DNA of 64,000 nt from Subtercola lobariae (GCF_014640255.1 NZ_BMGP01000006.1:327035-391034); one strand, 5' to 3'; shown: positions 44,403-54,310, counted from the stretch's first letter. The notes: generated from the sequence alone by a model not told the origin. Numbers and translations: made by a program.

Positions 44403-45176
44403 TTAGCGGAGCAGCTGGCCGCCATCGACGCTGTAAACCTGCCCGGTGATCCACGAAGCGTCTTCGGAGAGCAGAAAAGAGACCGCTGACGCGATGTCTT
44501 CGGGCAGGCCGAGCCGATCCGAGTGGATCGTGTTGCGTACCTTCTCATGCCACTCCGGTCGCTCCGACGCTTCGGCCAACACGACCTCTGTGCGAGTGAG
44601 ACCGGGGGCGACCGCATTCGATCGAATGCCGTCTTTACCCCAGCGAGCCGAAGTATGGCGCATGAGCGCGGTCACGCCGGCCTTTGCAACGCCGTACGCG
44701 ACCTTCGTAGGCTCCCCCATGAACGCGGCCGTCGAGGAGGTGTGCACGATCGCACCTCCGCCGTTCGCCAGCATCGCAGGAACTGCATGCCGCACGAGGT
44801 AGAAGTGGCCCTTCAGGGCGACATCCAGAGTGCGATCCCAGACGTCGTCAGGTGTGTTCGTGGCGTTGTCGTCGCGGCCGAAGGTGCGGGCTGAGAGGTC
44901 GGCCGCGTTCGCGTGCAGACCGTCGAGGCGGCCGTGCTGTCGCACAACGCTCTCGATGAGTTCGGCCACCGAATCGTCGTCGGTGATGTCGAAGCCGGTG
45001 GCAGTGACGTTACCGCCGGCGCCGGAAAGACGCGCCGCGGTTGCCTCGGCCTTCTCGATGTTCACGTCACCGATCACGACCTTCGCGCCCTCCCGCGACA
45101 GTCGGTCGGCGACGGCGGCACCGATGCCGGTCGCTCCACCCGCGACGATGATGATCTTGTCTTGTAGTCCTTGCAT
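44403..45176 (-). CDS. Short-chain dehydrogenase/reductase (SDR)
   Basis: A 257-residue SDR with VAGGATGIGAAVAD, GDVN, HTSSTAAF (catalytic Ser) and AYGVAKAGV (YxxxK). The usual NNAG motif is replaced by LHANAAD, a variation known in some subfamilies. ATG 45176 is preferred to ATG 45185 because AAGGA then lies at normal spacing. It lies between the ABC permease and another SDR in the leftward operon. Confidence 0.88.
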   Translation of the reverse strand: MQGLQDKIIIVAGGATGIGAAVADRLSREGAKVVIGDVNIEKAEATAARLSGAGGNVTATGFDITDDDSVAELIESVVRQHGRLDGLHANAADLSARTFGRDDNATNTPDDVWDRTLDVALKGHFYLVRHAVPAMLANGGGAIVHTSSTAAFMGEPTKVAYGVAKAGVTALMRHTSARWGKDGIRSNAVAPGLTRTEVVLAEASERPEWHEKVRNTIHSDRLGLPEDIASAVSFLLSEDASWITGQVYSVDGGQLLR

Positions 45177-45228
45177 GTGCTTCATTCCTTGTCTGTCGTG
45201 ATGGCACGAGCGGTTGCCGTGCCTGGCT

Positions 45229-46287
45229 TCAGTGTGATGTCTTTGCTGCAAGCTCTTCTGGCGCGGTAATCGATTCTGGCGGTTGCGTCCCACTCGTTTC
45301 CGTCGTGCTTTTCGTTCTGCGCCGCAGCCCGATTCGATCGGCGAGCACGGCGACGACGAGAATGACGCCGGTTACGATCTGCTGCCAGAAACTGGGCACG
45401 CCCGCGATGCTGAGTCCGTTCGAGAGCACGCCAATGAAAAGCACACCAAAAGCGGTGCCGACGACTCCCCCGGTGCCACCACTGAGTGCAGTTCCACCGA
45501 GCAGCACCGCTGCGATCGCCTGTAGCGGCAGGTTCGCATCGACCTGGGGTGAGGCGACACCGATGCGGGAGATTGCGACTATTCCGGCGATCGCTGCGCA
45601 TAGTCCGGAGAACGCGTAGACCAGGATGATGGTGCGCGGCACCCTGATGCCGGAGAGTCGTGCTGCGCTGATGCTGCCGCCGACGGCGTAAACGTCGCGA
45701 CCGAAAAAGGTGCGCTGCTGAATGAACAGGGTCACGACGAAGATGATGATCATGATCCAGACCGGCCCGGAGAGGCCGAGGAACCGAGTCACTGCGAGGT
45801 TGAGGATGACCGGCTCATTCACGGGGATCGACTCGGTGTTCGACCAGAGGTTGACGATACCCGTGAATGCGGTGAGTGTGCCCAGCGTCACGACGAAGAA
45901 CGAGACATTGAATCGCCCGATCAAGGTGCCGTTCACGAGGCCGCCCAGCGCCGCCCCGCCGACGAGGCTGATGATGATCGCGAGCCAGGCAGGGATGCCG
46001 GCCTGCAACAGCTTCGCCAACAGGATGCCCGCCAGCGCGCCGATGGGAGCGACCGAGAGATCGGCGCCAGCCGTGATCAGCACGAGTGTCATGCCCATCG
46101 CGACGATCCAGAGCACCGAGATCGAGGTGAGAAGGTTCTGCAGATTCTGTGCCGATGCGAAGACCGGCTGTGCGATCGCGAGAACCACGAAGACCACCAC
46201 GAGCACCACGAAGACGGGCCGGAATGGGCGGGATCCCTTCCACGTACGTGCCCAGATCGAGGGCTGGGAGAAATGTTCAGTCGTCAA
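45229..46287 (-). CDS. ABC transporter permease, RbsC/ribose-type
   Basis: A 352-residue inner-membrane channel subunit of the sugar (CUT2) import family, with eight or more hydrophobic segments. The family signatures AMGMTLVLITAGADLSVAPIGALAGI and VGTAFGVLFIGVLSNGLSI are present. The TTG at 46287 is chosen as start because AGGAGG precedes it; it overlaps the ATPase stop. Part of the three-gene importer in an otherwise aromatic-degradation operon, so its substrate may be an aromatic compound or glycoside rather than a free sugar. Confidence 0.9.
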   Translation of the reverse strand: MTTEHFSQPSIWARTWKGSRPFRPVFVVLVVVFVVLAIAQPVFASAQNLQNLLTSISVLWIVAMGMTLVLITAGADLSVAPIGALAGILLAKLLQAGIPAWLAIIISLVGGAALGGLVNGTLIGRFNVSFFVVTLGTLTAFTGIVNLWSNTESIPVNEPVILNLAVTRFLGLSGPVWIMIIIFVVTLFIQQRTFFGRDVYAVGGSISAARLSGIRVPRTIILVYAFSGLCAAIAGIVAISRIGVASPQVDANLPLQAIAAVLLGGTALSGGTGGVVGTAFGVLFIGVLSNGLSIAGVPSFWQQIVTGVILVVAVLADRIGLRRRTKSTTETSGTQPPESITAPEELAAKTSH

Positions 46288-47809
46288 GGTGTCCTCCTGA
46301 TAGGCGCGAGAGTTTGGCCTCGTCGGCATCGACTCTGGCAACGGTGGCGACGACGCGGCCGCGGAGCATGACCACGATCCGGTCGCAGATGTTCAGCAGT
46401 TCGTCGTTCTCTGACGAACTGACGAGCAGGGCGACGCCCCGGTCGGCGAGATCGACAAGAATCTGGTGGATCTCAGCCTTCGCTGCGACGTCGACGCCGC
46501 GCGTCGGCTCGTCGAGAAGAAGCACTCGAGGCGGGTCGATGAGCCACTTGCTGAGGGCGACCTTCTGCTGATTGCCGCCGCTCAGGGTGCTGACCGCGAC
46601 GCCGAGATCGTGGGTGCGGATGCTGATGGACGAGCCTATGGCGCTCACAGCCTGCACATCGCGCCGTGTTCCCGGCGGTCGGAGGCGGAATCGGTCGCTG
46701 CTGGCGACCATCATCGCGTTGTCCACCACACTCATGCCGAGCACCACGCCCTGCGTCTTGCGGTCGGGCGGAACGTAGCCGATTCCGCGTCTGATCGCGG
46801 CGGAGGGGCGGCCGGGCGCCAAGGTGACGTTCTCGATGAGCACGTCGCCCGTTCGCGGGCGAGCCCCGAAAATGGCTTCGAGGAGGTCACTCCGACCCGC
46901 ACCCACGAGCCCGGCGAGTCCAACGATCTCGCCGGGGCGGAGCGAGAGTTCGACATTGTGCAAGTCGGGCTCCGACGACACGTTCAGAGCGGTTAGCACC
47001 GGGGCCGAATCGCGCGCCGCGGCAGGGATCGCAATCCGCTCCCTCTTCACCCGCTTCTGTGCAGCCGTGTCGCCCACCATCGCCGAGACGAGCGATTCGG
47101 GGTTGAAGGAGGCGGCCGCGCCGGAGGCGACTGTGCGCCCATCGCGCAGCACAGTGATCTCGTCGCAGATCTCGAAGAGCTCGCTGAGGCGGTGTGTCAC
47201 GAGAATCGTCGAGACGCCGGCCGAACTGAGGTTGCGAATGACCTGGAAGATCGAAGCGACCTCGTCTTCACTGAGCGAACTCGTCGGTTCATCGAGAATC
47301 AGAACCCTCGAGTCCAGAGACAGAGCTCGGGCGATCTCGACCATCTGTCGCTGGTCGGGCCGGAGGCTCCCGATGGGAGCTCTCGGGTCGTAGGTCAGCC
47401 CGAGGCGGTCAAGCACCAATTTGGCCCGCTGATGCGAGCGCCTCCAGTCGATGCCCGTACGTCCGCGCACAAGCCGCCTGCCCAGCAGGATATTCTCGGT
47501 CACCGAGAGCAGCGGTGCGAGCGCAGTCTCCTGCGAGACCATCGCGATGCCGGTACGGAGCGCGTCGACAGGTGACGAGAAGCTCACCGGACGCCCCTCG
47601 ACGAGAAGCGCGCCTCCGTCGGGGCGGATCTGCCCCGACAGGATGCCCAGGATGGTCGATTTGCCCGAACCGTTCTCGCCGATGAGTCCGTGAACTGTGC
47701 CAGGCTGCTGGATGATCAGCCGACCATCCCGGAGCGCGCGCACTCCGCCGTAACTCTTCTCGATCCCCTCCATCTGAAGCAGCGGAGGAGGCGTCACTGT
47801 GTCGGTCAT
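46277..47809 (-). CDS. ABC transporter ATP-binding protein, RbsA/CUT2-type (double ATPase)
   Basis: A 510-residue tandem ATPase energising the importer. The N-terminal domain has Walker A GENGSGKST and Walker B VLILDEPTSSL. Its signature region is degenerate (GSLRPDQRQMVEIARAL instead of LSxGxxQ). The C-terminal domain has a degenerate P-loop (GLVGAGRSDL), LSGGNQQK and VLLLDEPTRGVD. Such asymmetry is usual for CUT2 ATPases. The start at 47809 lies 8 bp after the binding-protein stop. Confidence 0.92.
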   Translation of the reverse strand: MTDTVTPPPLLQMEGIEKSYGGVRALRDGRLIIQQPGTVHGLIGENGSGKSTILGILSGQIRPDGGALLVEGRPVSFSSPVDALRTGIAMVSQETALAPLLSVTENILLGRRLVRGRTGIDWRRSHQRAKLVLDRLGLTYDPRAPIGSLRPDQRQMVEIARALSLDSRVLILDEPTSSLSEDEVASIFQVIRNLSSAGVSTILVTHRLSELFEICDEITVLRDGRTVASGAAASFNPESLVSAMVGDTAAQKRVKRERIAIPAAARDSAPVLTALNVSSEPDLHNVELSLRPGEIVGLAGLVGAGRSDLLEAIFGARPRTGDVLIENVTLAPGRPSAAIRRGIGYVPPDRKTQGVVLGMSVVDNAMMVASSDRFRLRPPGTRRDVQAVSAIGSSISIRTHDLGVAVSTLSGGNQQKVALSKWLIDPPRVLLLDEPTRGVDVAAKAEIHQILVDLADRGVALLVSSSENDELLNICDRIVVMLRGRVVATVARVDADEAKLSRLSGGHLDD

Positions 47810-47816
47810 CGTCGGT

Positions 47817-48866
47817 TCAGAAGCCGGCCGAGCCGACATTGTCCGTCGTAATGAACTTGGCCGGCGTCGTGACGAACTTCGGAAGGGTCGCTTTCGGGTT
47901 CGCGATGAGCGTCATCGCGGCATCGGCCTGGTTCGTGCCGATGGTGGTGAAGTCGACCTCGGTGACACCCCAGAGCAGGCCGCTCTTGACGCCGGCGATG
48001 GCATCGGGCTGGCCGTCACTGGCCACGATCCTGATGCCCGTCTGGCCCGAGCCGCGCACCGTCGAGGCCGCGGCGAGACCAGTGTTGTCGTTGTAGGCGA
48101 AGATGGTCTTCACCGTGGGGAACTTTGCGAGCAACGAGGTTGTCGCTGTCGCAGCACCCGCTGCATTGTCGGTTTGGGCGTCGATCTCACCGAGAAACGT
48201 CAGACCGAACTTGTTCGCCCAGTATTGCTGCTGCTTCGCGAAATAGGTCAGACCGGCAACGGGTGCTGCCAGTCCGATGACCGCGTACGAGCTGCCCGGG
48301 TCGGCTTTGGCGACCGCTTGCGCGCGGAGGAATGCGTCGTAGTCGAAGCCCTGGATGATATCGGTCGGCAGTCCGGCGATCAGCGACTGGTCTGCAGCCA
48401 CAGGAGCGTTCTGTGGAATCACAATGATGCCCGCCGCAGCCGCTTCGGTGAAGCAGGGAGTGAGTGATGACGGGTCGAGCGGGTAGATCAGGATGGCGTT
48501 GACATGCTGGGCGATGAAGGTATTGCAGTTGTTGACCTGAGTTGTCACGTCGAGCTGGTCGTCTTTGGAGATGAACGTTCCGCCCATCTTCTCGACTTCT
48601 GCCTTAGACGCTGCCTCCCCGGCCTGGAGCGAAGGGATGGCCGAGTAAATGTTCTGGTACCCCACAGTGAAATTCGCGGGAAGACCGGTGGGCGCGCCAT
48701 ACGTCGTGGGTAGGCCCGCTTCGACGCCGTCATACGTGAGCGAGGGAGCGGCCGATCCCGACGACGACGAGGATGTCGATGCCGTGTCGGTGCTGCATCC
48801 GGCGAGTGAGGCGGCGGCGAGCGCCAGAGCGGTGATCAGAACGGCGCCGCGGGCTGTGTTTTTCAT
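47817..48866 (-). CDS. Substrate-binding lipoprotein of the CUT2-type ABC importer
   Basis: A 349-residue lipoprotein (lipobox LAGC, Cys24) with a type I periplasmic-binding fold. Segments are FTVGYQNIYSAIPSLQAGEAASKAEVEKMGG, DVTTQVNNCNTFIAQHVNAILIYPLD, AYNDNTGLAAASTV and IVASDGQPDAIAGVKSG. It captures the ligand outside the cell for the permease/ATPase pair downstream. The ATG follows AGGAAATCTC. The ligand cannot be deduced from sequence. Confidence 0.92.
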   Translation of the reverse strand: MKNTARGAVLITALALAAASLAGCSTDTASTSSSSSGSAAPSLTYDGVEAGLPTTYGAPTGLPANFTVGYQNIYSAIPSLQAGEAASKAEVEKMGGTFISKDDQLDVTTQVNNCNTFIAQHVNAILIYPLDPSSLTPCFTEAAAAGIIVIPQNAPVAADQSLIAGLPTDIIQGFDYDAFLRAQAVAKADPGSSYAVIGLAAPVAGLTYFAKQQQYWANKFGLTFLGEIDAQTDNAAGAATATTSLLAKFPTVKTIFAYNDNTGLAAASTVRGSGQTGIRIVASDGQPDAIAGVKSGLLWGVTEVDFTTIGTNQADAAMTLIANPKATLPKFVTTPAKFITTDNVGSAGF

Positions 48867-48915
48867 GAGATTTCCTATCGTCTTTGATTGGGAGAATGAC
48901 CGTCAGGGAGGTCGG

Positions 48916-49686
48916 TTACACGCGAACGAGGCCTCCGTCCACCCAGATCGTCTGTCCGGTCACGAAACTCGCGTCTTCGGATGCGAGGAAGGCGAGAACA
49001 CCTGCGAGGTCTTCGGGTTGTTCGACCCGGGGGATGGCTTGGCCCTGCGCGAACGCGACCATCTCCTCTGGGTCTTCGACAGAGTGCGGGTCGGGCTGGC
49101 GAGACATAGTGCCTGGCGTGCGCGTCAAGCCGGGGGCGATCGCGTTGACGGTGACGCCCTGGTCGCCCAGCTCGGTCGCCAGTGCGCGAGTGAAGCCGAT
49201 GACACCACCCTTCGACGCCGTATAGTGCGCAACCCCCTTGATGACGATGCCGAAGACATCGGATGCCTGGTTGATTACCCGGCCCCATCTGCGTTCGCGC
49301 ATCCCGGGTGTGAACGCCTTCGCCATCAGGAACATCGAATCGAGATTGACCGAGATCAGTTGTCGCCAGTCTGCGTACTCGATCTCGTCCCAGAGCTGAA
49401 ACGGGTAGACGCCCGCATTGTTGACGAGAACATCGCATCGCCCCAGCGTGGCAAGCACGTCACCTCTGAGCTGCGACACGCTCGACTCATCGCTGACGTC
49501 GACCCGGAACGACTCCGCCGCGCCGCCAGCGGCACTAATCTGACGGGCTGTCTCCGAGCTCTCGGCGATGTCGGCGAGAGCGATCGCAAAGCCTTCTTCG
49601 GCGAGGCGAAGTGCGTAGGCGCGTCCGATGCCCTGAGCGGCTCCGGTCACGACGGCGACTTTTCCTTCGGAGTTATGTTTAGCCAT
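48916..49686 (-). CDS. Short-chain dehydrogenase/reductase (SDR)
   Basis: A 256-residue classical SDR: VTGAAQGIGRAYA, NNAGVYPF, a Ser in NQASDVFG, and HYTASKGGV (YxxxK). The C-terminal motif FVTGQTIWVDGGLVRV is typical. It sits between the class II aldolase and the ABC binding protein, only 7 bp from the aldolase. It is therefore likely to oxidise or reduce the aldolase product or substrate. Confidence 0.9.
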   Translation of the reverse strand: MAKHNSEGKVAVVTGAAQGIGRAYALRLAEEGFAIALADIAESSETARQISAAGGAAESFRVDVSDESSVSQLRGDVLATLGRCDVLVNNAGVYPFQLWDEIEYADWRQLISVNLDSMFLMAKAFTPGMRERRWGRVINQASDVFGIVIKGVAHYTASKGGVIGFTRALATELGDQGVTVNAIAPGLTRTPGTMSRQPDPHSVEDPEEMVAFAQGQAIPRVEQPEDLAGVLAFLASEDASFVTGQTIWVDGGLVRV

Positions 49687-49693
49687 GTTCTCA

Positions 49694-50395
49694 TCAGCCT
49701 TTCGTTTGCGCGCCAAGACCGCGCTCGAGGTAGTTCCACACACTTCTGACAGCGGCGGGAGGATAGATGTGATCGCGTTTGACGAGAGACTCGACGTCGT
49801 TGGTCCACGTCGGCCAGGAGTGAAATCCGCTCGTAATCAGCTGCTGCTGGCACGCCATCTCGAGCAGGATCGCGGCGATGGTAGCTTCGCGCAGATCCGC
49901 TCCGACTGTCACGATCCCGTGGTTCACGAGGAAGATCGCCCGTGCGCCACCAAGCTGCGTGGCGACCGCTTCGCCGAGTTCTTTTGTCAGGATGAGATCG
50001 GTCGTGTCAGTGAAGCGCGGTACGCCCATCGGCGCGAAATAGTTCGCCGCATGGCTGACGGGTAGAAGGTCCACCCCGGAAGCTGCGAGCGCGACCGAAT
50101 AAGGGCTGTGCACGTGCACGATGCCACCGACGTCTGGCCGCTTCGCCATAATTTCGGTGTGGATCGGATACTCGTGATGACGTTGTCCGCCGCCTTCGAG
50201 CAGGGTGCCGTCCCAACCCACGAGATGAACTCGATCGGGAGTGATTTCGTCGAGCCCCCATGTGGCTGCCTTGAGCCATGCACCGCGATTAGCGGAATCG
50301 CGCGCAGATGCATGGCCCCAGACGAGGTCTTTGTGCCCGGCACTCGCGAGTATTCGTGATGCTGTGCCGACTAGTTCACGCGGATCGTCCGCCAT
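49694..50395 (-). CDS. Class II aldolase/adducin family protein
   Basis: A 233-residue zinc aldolase or decarboxylase-type enzyme. Zinc ligands are visible in HVHSPYSVALAASG and NHGIVTVG, and the substrate loop in LVWGHASARD. Members cleave or decarboxylate small phosphorylated or aromatic-side-chain substrates. ATG 50395 has AAAGGACATCC upstream. It heads the eight-gene leftward operon (to 43210), and its promoter region carries a TGCAGAA/TTCTCTGCA inverted repeat. Confidence 0.87.
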   Translation of the reverse strand: MADDPRELVGTASRILASAGHKDLVWGHASARDSANRGAWLKAATWGLDEITPDRVHLVGWDGTLLEGGGQRHHEYPIHTEIMAKRPDVGGIVHVHSPYSVALAASGVDLLPVSHAANYFAPMGVPRFTDTTDLILTKELGEAVATQLGGARAIFLVNHGIVTVGADLREATIAAILLEMACQQQLITSGFHSWPTWTNDVESLVKRDHIYPPAAVRSVWNYLERGLGAQTKG

Positions 50396-50462
50396 TGGAT
50401 GTCCTTTCACGAGGTTCCAGCACAATCTGTAGCTCCGACGGTATTGCCGAAACGCTCTTTTG

Positions 50463-50481
50463 TGCAGAACCTTTCTCTGCA
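50463..50481. promoter_or_regulatory. Candidate IclR operator before the aldolase operon
   Basis: TGCAGAA-CCT-TTCTCTGCA, an imperfect inverted repeat 68 bp upstream of the aldolase start. The GCAGAA/TTCTGC half-site recurs at 51771, 55787, 56622 and 56696 in the same block. Confidence 0.55.
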
Positions 50482-50534
50482 AAACTAACGAAGCCGAATC
50501 CTGCTGTCAAGAAGTATTATCTGTTCAGCAGAGA

Positions 50535-51764
50535 TCATGTCGAAATCGAGTCTGCACCGTACAGCCAGTCGGTATACCGGGTGTCTTCGTCTTTTCGCGA
50601 CTTGAAGAGTAGGTTGCGCAAGAGTTTCGGAAGCGGGGTGTTCACGTGCCACGCCTCGCCCCAAGTGCGGGCGGTGCGCTGCACTCGGGCGGTACGATCG
50701 GCTCTGGTGGAATTGAACTCGGCCAGGGCTGCATTCCACTCGTGCGGGTCGGTGACAGAAGCACTGATCCGATCGAACGCGTCAGCGTCTTCGATCGCCT
50801 GACAGGCCCCCTGCGCAAGGTACTGCAGCATGGGATGCGCCGCGTCGCCCATCAAGAGCATGCGCCCGTCGACCCAGTTGTCGATCGGTTCGCGGTCATA
50901 CATCGGCCAGCTGACGGTCTTCCACAGGTTGAGGAGTGCGCGCTGCACCTGCGGTATGCAATCCGAATAGGCGTTCTGCAGTTCTTGCTGGTCGGCCGGC
51001 ACGAATTCACCGCGAGAGAAAGAGGGAGACTTGAAGACAGCCACCGTGTTGAACATCGTGCCCGCGCGCAAGGGGTATTGCACCATATGGCATTCCGGTC
51101 CGAGGTAGACGACGACGTTCTCTCGATCGTCGACATCGAGCGCTTCGTCCATTGGAATGGCTCCGCGATACGCCACATAGCCAGACGCGACGACCTCGTC
51201 ACCGGAGACTTTTCGTCGAAGCGACGATGTCAGACCGTCGATGCCGAGAACGACGTCGGCGCGATAGACAGTCCCATCTGACGTTCTGACTCGAGCGACA
51301 TCGTCGCGAGTCTCGACGTCGACGACGTCGGCATTCGTGCGCAGGTCTGCGCCGGCCTTGCGCGCCGCTTCGACGAGGATCGCATGCAGATCGCTGCGGT
51401 GCAGCACGACGTAGGGCGCACCGTAACGCTCCGCGAATTCGCCGCGGAGATCTGCGTCGGTCAGCTGCTCACCCGTCACTGCATCGCGAAAAATGAGGCG
51501 CTTGGGCTGCACGCCCATTTCGAGCACCTGATCGAGCACACCCCACGACCTGAGAATGCGGGTGGCATTCGGTGCCATCTGAAGCCCGGCACCTACCTCT
51601 TTGAACTCGGGTGCACGCTCCAGCACGGTGACCTTTCGGCCTTGCCTGCACAGAGCGAGCGCGGCTGCGACGCCGCCGATACCACCACCGACTATCAGGA
51701 TTTCTTGACTTGCGACTCCACTGTCTTCGTTCACACCTTCAGGCTCGCCGACGACCAGAGCCAT
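50535..51764 (-). CDS. FAD-dependent aromatic hydroxylase, 3-hydroxybenzoate 6-hydroxylase-like
   Basis: Expected to add a para hydroxyl to 3-hydroxybenzoate using NAD(P)H and O2, giving gentisate. The 409-residue class A flavoprotein monooxygenase has ILIVGGGIGGVAAALAL (residues 22-38, FAD dinucleotide fold), VLGIDGLTSSLRR (DG motif) and LLMGDAAHPMLQYLAQGACQAIEDA (GD motif). The LQYLAQGACQAIEDA wording is characteristic of the 3-hydroxybenzoate 6-hydroxylase group. A gentisate dioxygenase gene at 58457 supports the assignment; salicylate-type hydroxylation is the alternative. It is divergent from an IclR gene only 17 bp away. Confidence 0.82.
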   Translation of the reverse strand: MALVVGEPEGVNEDSGVASQEILIVGGGIGGVAAALALCRQGRKVTVLERAPEFKEVGAGLQMAPNATRILRSWGVLDQVLEMGVQPKRLIFRDAVTGEQLTDADLRGEFAERYGAPYVVLHRSDLHAILVEAARKAGADLRTNADVVDVETRDDVARVRTSDGTVYRADVVLGIDGLTSSLRRKVSGDEVVASGYVAYRGAIPMDEALDVDDRENVVVYLGPECHMVQYPLRAGTMFNTVAVFKSPSFSRGEFVPADQQELQNAYSDCIPQVQRALLNLWKTVSWPMYDREPIDNWVDGRMLLMGDAAHPMLQYLAQGACQAIEDADAFDRISASVTDPHEWNAALAEFNSTRADRTARVQRTARTWGEAWHVNTPLPKLLRNLLFKSRKDEDTRYTDWLYGADSIST

Positions 51765-51770
51765 GGCTAT

Positions 51771-51783
51771 AGAATTCTGCTAT
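51771..51783. promoter_or_regulatory. Candidate IclR half-site between divergent hydroxylase and IclR genes
   Basis: AGAATTCTGCTAT, containing the TTCTGC half-site, lies in the 17-bp gap and runs into the IclR start codon. Binding here would affect both genes. Confidence 0.45.
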
Positions 51784-52573
51784 GCGGAAAGACCTTCTTC
51801 AGAAGCGACCGTCGTACGTGCTGTCGTCGGTAGACAATGTGCTTCGACTCGTTCAGCTTTTGCGCGACACCGGGGGGCTGCGCAATAAAGACGCCGCCGA
51901 CGCACTGAAGATCGCGCCCTCGACCGCGAACAGGCTGCTCTCGATGCTGGTCTACCGCGGTTTCGCGGTACAAGACGAGTCGCACCTGTACTTTCCCGGG
52001 CCGGCTCTCGCTGAGCCGGCGATCGAAGACACCGGAACCAGGCGGCTCGTGCTCATCGTTCAGCCACATCTCGAAGAGGCCGTGCGGCGCTACGGCGAGT
52101 CGGCCAATCTGATCATCAGAGTCGGCACTAGCGCACGATTCCTGTCGACGGTCGAGAGCCCGCATCCGTTGCGGGTCGGCGACCGGCAGGGCGCGGTCGT
52201 CGAGGCGCGAAAAGCTTCTGGCGGTAAGGCCTTGCTCGCCGAACTGCCTCGCAAGACGCTCGAGCGCATGTATCTGGGTGAGCTGGCACCGCACGACCAG
52301 CGCATGAGCGACGCAGAGTTCGACGCCTTCATCGCCGAACTCGCAGCCGTACGTCGGCGTGGCTGCGCATTCAATCGCGAAGCGATCGAGACGGGTGTAA
52401 GCGCGATCGGTGTCGCCGTGCACAATCCGTCTGGTCGCGGAGTTGCCGCTCTTTCGCTCTCGGCGCCGAGTTCGCGATTCGAGCGGATAGTGACGGGCGG
52501 AGCAGAGCAGTTCATGCGTACGATCGCCGAGCACGTCGAGGATGACCTGGCAGGATCGCTCTCTAGCGAATAG
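51782..52573 (+). CDS. IclR-family transcriptional regulator
   Basis: A 263-residue regulator with an N-terminal winged helix (SSVDNVLRLVQLLRDTGGLRNKDAADALKIAPSTANRLLSML) and a C-terminal GAF-like effector domain (SPHPLRVGDRQGAVVEARKASGGKALLAELP). It is a paralogue of the regulator at 55835. IclR proteins of aromatic pathways respond to pathway acids. Its location suggests control of the hydroxylase gene and of the decarboxylase/ALDH unit that converges on it. Confidence 0.92.
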   Translation: MRKDLLQKRPSYVLSSVDNVLRLVQLLRDTGGLRNKDAADALKIAPSTANRLLSMLVYRGFAVQDESHLYFPGPALAEPAIEDTGTRRLVLIVQPHLEEAVRRYGESANLIIRVGTSARFLSTVESPHPLRVGDRQGAVVEARKASGGKALLAELPRKTLERMYLGELAPHDQRMSDAEFDAFIAELAAVRRRGCAFNREAIETGVSAIGVAVHNPSGRGVAALSLSAPSSRFERIVTGGAEQFMRTIAEHVEDDLAGSLSSE

Positions 52574-52582
52574 TGCGAATCG

Positions 52583-54310
52583 TCAGGCGTCGCGTGCCAG
52601 GCCGGCTGCCATTGCTGGGCTGTAACCGGTCTCGACCACGACATCGATCACGACCGCGCGACCTGCGCGGTAGAGACGCAGCGCCTCCGTGAGCGCCGCT
52701 CTCAGCTCCGATGGCCGCGTGATCGGGCCTAACCCCTCAAGCCCCTGGGCTCGCGCGAGTGCTGCGAGATCGGGAGCCGGATCATCGATGCGTTGCCCGA
52801 CCCACTTGCGGGAGACGTCGCGGCCGCGAATCTCTGCTACCTTCTGCTGGTGCACTTCGTCGTTGAAGTATGAGCGATTGTTCGAGACGATCGCGATCAG
52901 GGGTATCGAGTAGCGAGCAGCGGTCCAGAGTGCTTGCACGCCCATCAGATAGTCGCCGTCGCCGAGCACGCCGACCGCAATCCGGTCGGATTCCCGCAGC
53001 GCGAGCGCAGCCCCCACAAGCATGCCCGGGCCCGATCCGATGCCGCCCCCGCCGTCGTAGCCGAGGCTGTCGAGCGGATGCGCGAACGGCCAGAAGTCGC
53101 CGTCCCAGCCCAGCGGCAGACGCGCCAGAGTCACCCGCTCTTCGCGCATAACGTCTCGCAAGGTCCAGGCGAGTAGCGGCAAGGTGATCTCGCCTGAGGC
53201 GCCCACGGGTGCGGGCCCGGCATCCGGAGCTTCGATCTCGACGGTGCTGCCCTCAGGAAGCACTGCGACGAGTTGGGCGACACCCGTGTCGGGCGCGATC
53301 GGCAGAGTGAGATCTGCGGGGATGCGCCGAAAGTGGTCTTTACTCCAGCCGTTATGCAGTTGGGCGTCTTGGCTGATGTTCACGACCATGCGCTGCCCCT
53401 CGGCGGGGGCCTGCGCGAGGGTGCCGCCGAGATCGATCCAGTCGAAAGCCACCACGACGTCGGCGCCTCGCAGAATATGCGCACCTTCGCCCGACAAGAA
53501 GAACGAGGGGCCCGCAACGTGGGCGGGATGCACCATGGGAAACGAGGCGCCGGCCTTCAGATCGGTGATGACGCGTGCGCCGACGGCTTCTGCGAGCATC
53601 ACCCTGCGCTTCCATTCTTCGGGGCTCTTGCTCATGCGGCCCATAAGCAGCACAGGCGATTTTGCCGACAGCAGCGCGTCGGCGACCAGCTGGACGACAT
53701 CGGCCGGAGCGACAGGAAGGGCGACGACCGGCATGCCTGTGAGCTCTGGAACCAGCACGGCCTGCTCGAGCTTCGACTCCTGCATCGTCGTGTCAAGCAC
53801 GACGTAAGTCGGCGCCATGGGAGGAGTACGCACGATGTCCCAGGCCCGCACCAACGATTCGAGCGTCGCCTCGACCGAAACCGGCTGGTCGTCCCACTTC
53901 ACATAATTACGCACGAGCGCCGCCTGGTCAGCCGACGAATGGATCCAATCTATCCATGGGCGCCGACGAGAGGCATCCAGCGGCCCGTTCGCGCCGATCA
54001 TGAAGACAGGTGCACGGTCGGCCCACGCGTTGTAGATCGCCATGCTCGCGTGCATCAGCCCGACGTTGCTGTGCAAAGCTACCGCCATCGGAAACCCGGT
54101 GACCTTGGCGTAGCCGTGGGCGAGCGCAACGGCATGCTCTTCGTGCAGGCACATCAGAATGGCCGGGTCTTCGGCACCGAGGTAGTTGACCAGACTGTCG
54201 TGCAGGCCGCGATAACTTGCGCCGGGATTCAATGCGACATAGCGCACATCGGCTTGACGCAAGAAGTCGGCGACGACATCGCTGCCCCACTCAGGCCCAT
54301 TCGCGCTCAC
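52583..54310 (-). CDS. ThDP-dependent decarboxylase, benzoylformate decarboxylase-like
   Basis: Predicted to decarboxylate an aryl 2-oxo acid to an aryl aldehyde with thiamine diphosphate and Mg2+. Of 575 residues, the N-terminal domain has [18 protein letters not shown] (Glu57/Glu58, ThDP-activating) and VALHSNVG (His80, in the position of the essential His70 of benzoylformate decarboxylase). The C-terminal ThDP motif is [21 protein letters not shown]...NN. The ALWTAA-Y-IP wording also matches that enzyme. The GTG start overlaps the aldehyde dehydrogenase stop by 4 bp, so aldehyde production and oxidation are coupled. Substrate, perhaps a hydroxyphenylglyoxylate, is inferred. Confidence 0.8.
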   Translation of the reverse strand: MSANGPEWGSDVVADFLRQADVRYVALNPGASYRGLHDSLVNYLGAEDPAILMCLHEEHAVALAHGYAKVTGFPMAVALHSNVGLMHASMAIYNAWADRAPVFMIGANGPLDASRRRPWIDWIHSSADQAALVRNYVKWDDQPVSVEATLESLVRAWDIVRTPPMAPTYVVLDTTMQESKLEQAVLVPELTGMPVVALPVAPADVVQLVADALLSAKSPVLLMGRMSKSPEEWKRRVMLAEAVGARVITDLKAGASFPMVHPAHVAGPSFFLSGEGAHILRGADVVVAFDWIDLGGTLAQAPAEGQRMVVNISQDAQLHNGWSKDHFRRIPADLTLPIAPDTGVAQLVAVLPEGSTVEIEAPDAGPAPVGASGEITLPLLAWTLRDVMREERVTLARLPLGWDGDFWPFAHPLDSLGYDGGGGIGSGPGMLVGAALALRESDRIAVGVLGDGDYLMGVQALWTAARYSIPLIAIVSNNRSYFNDEVHQQKVAEIRGRDVSRKWVGQRIDDPAPDLAALARAQGLEGLGPITRPSELRAALTEALRLYRAGRAVVIDVVVETGYSPAMAAGLARDA

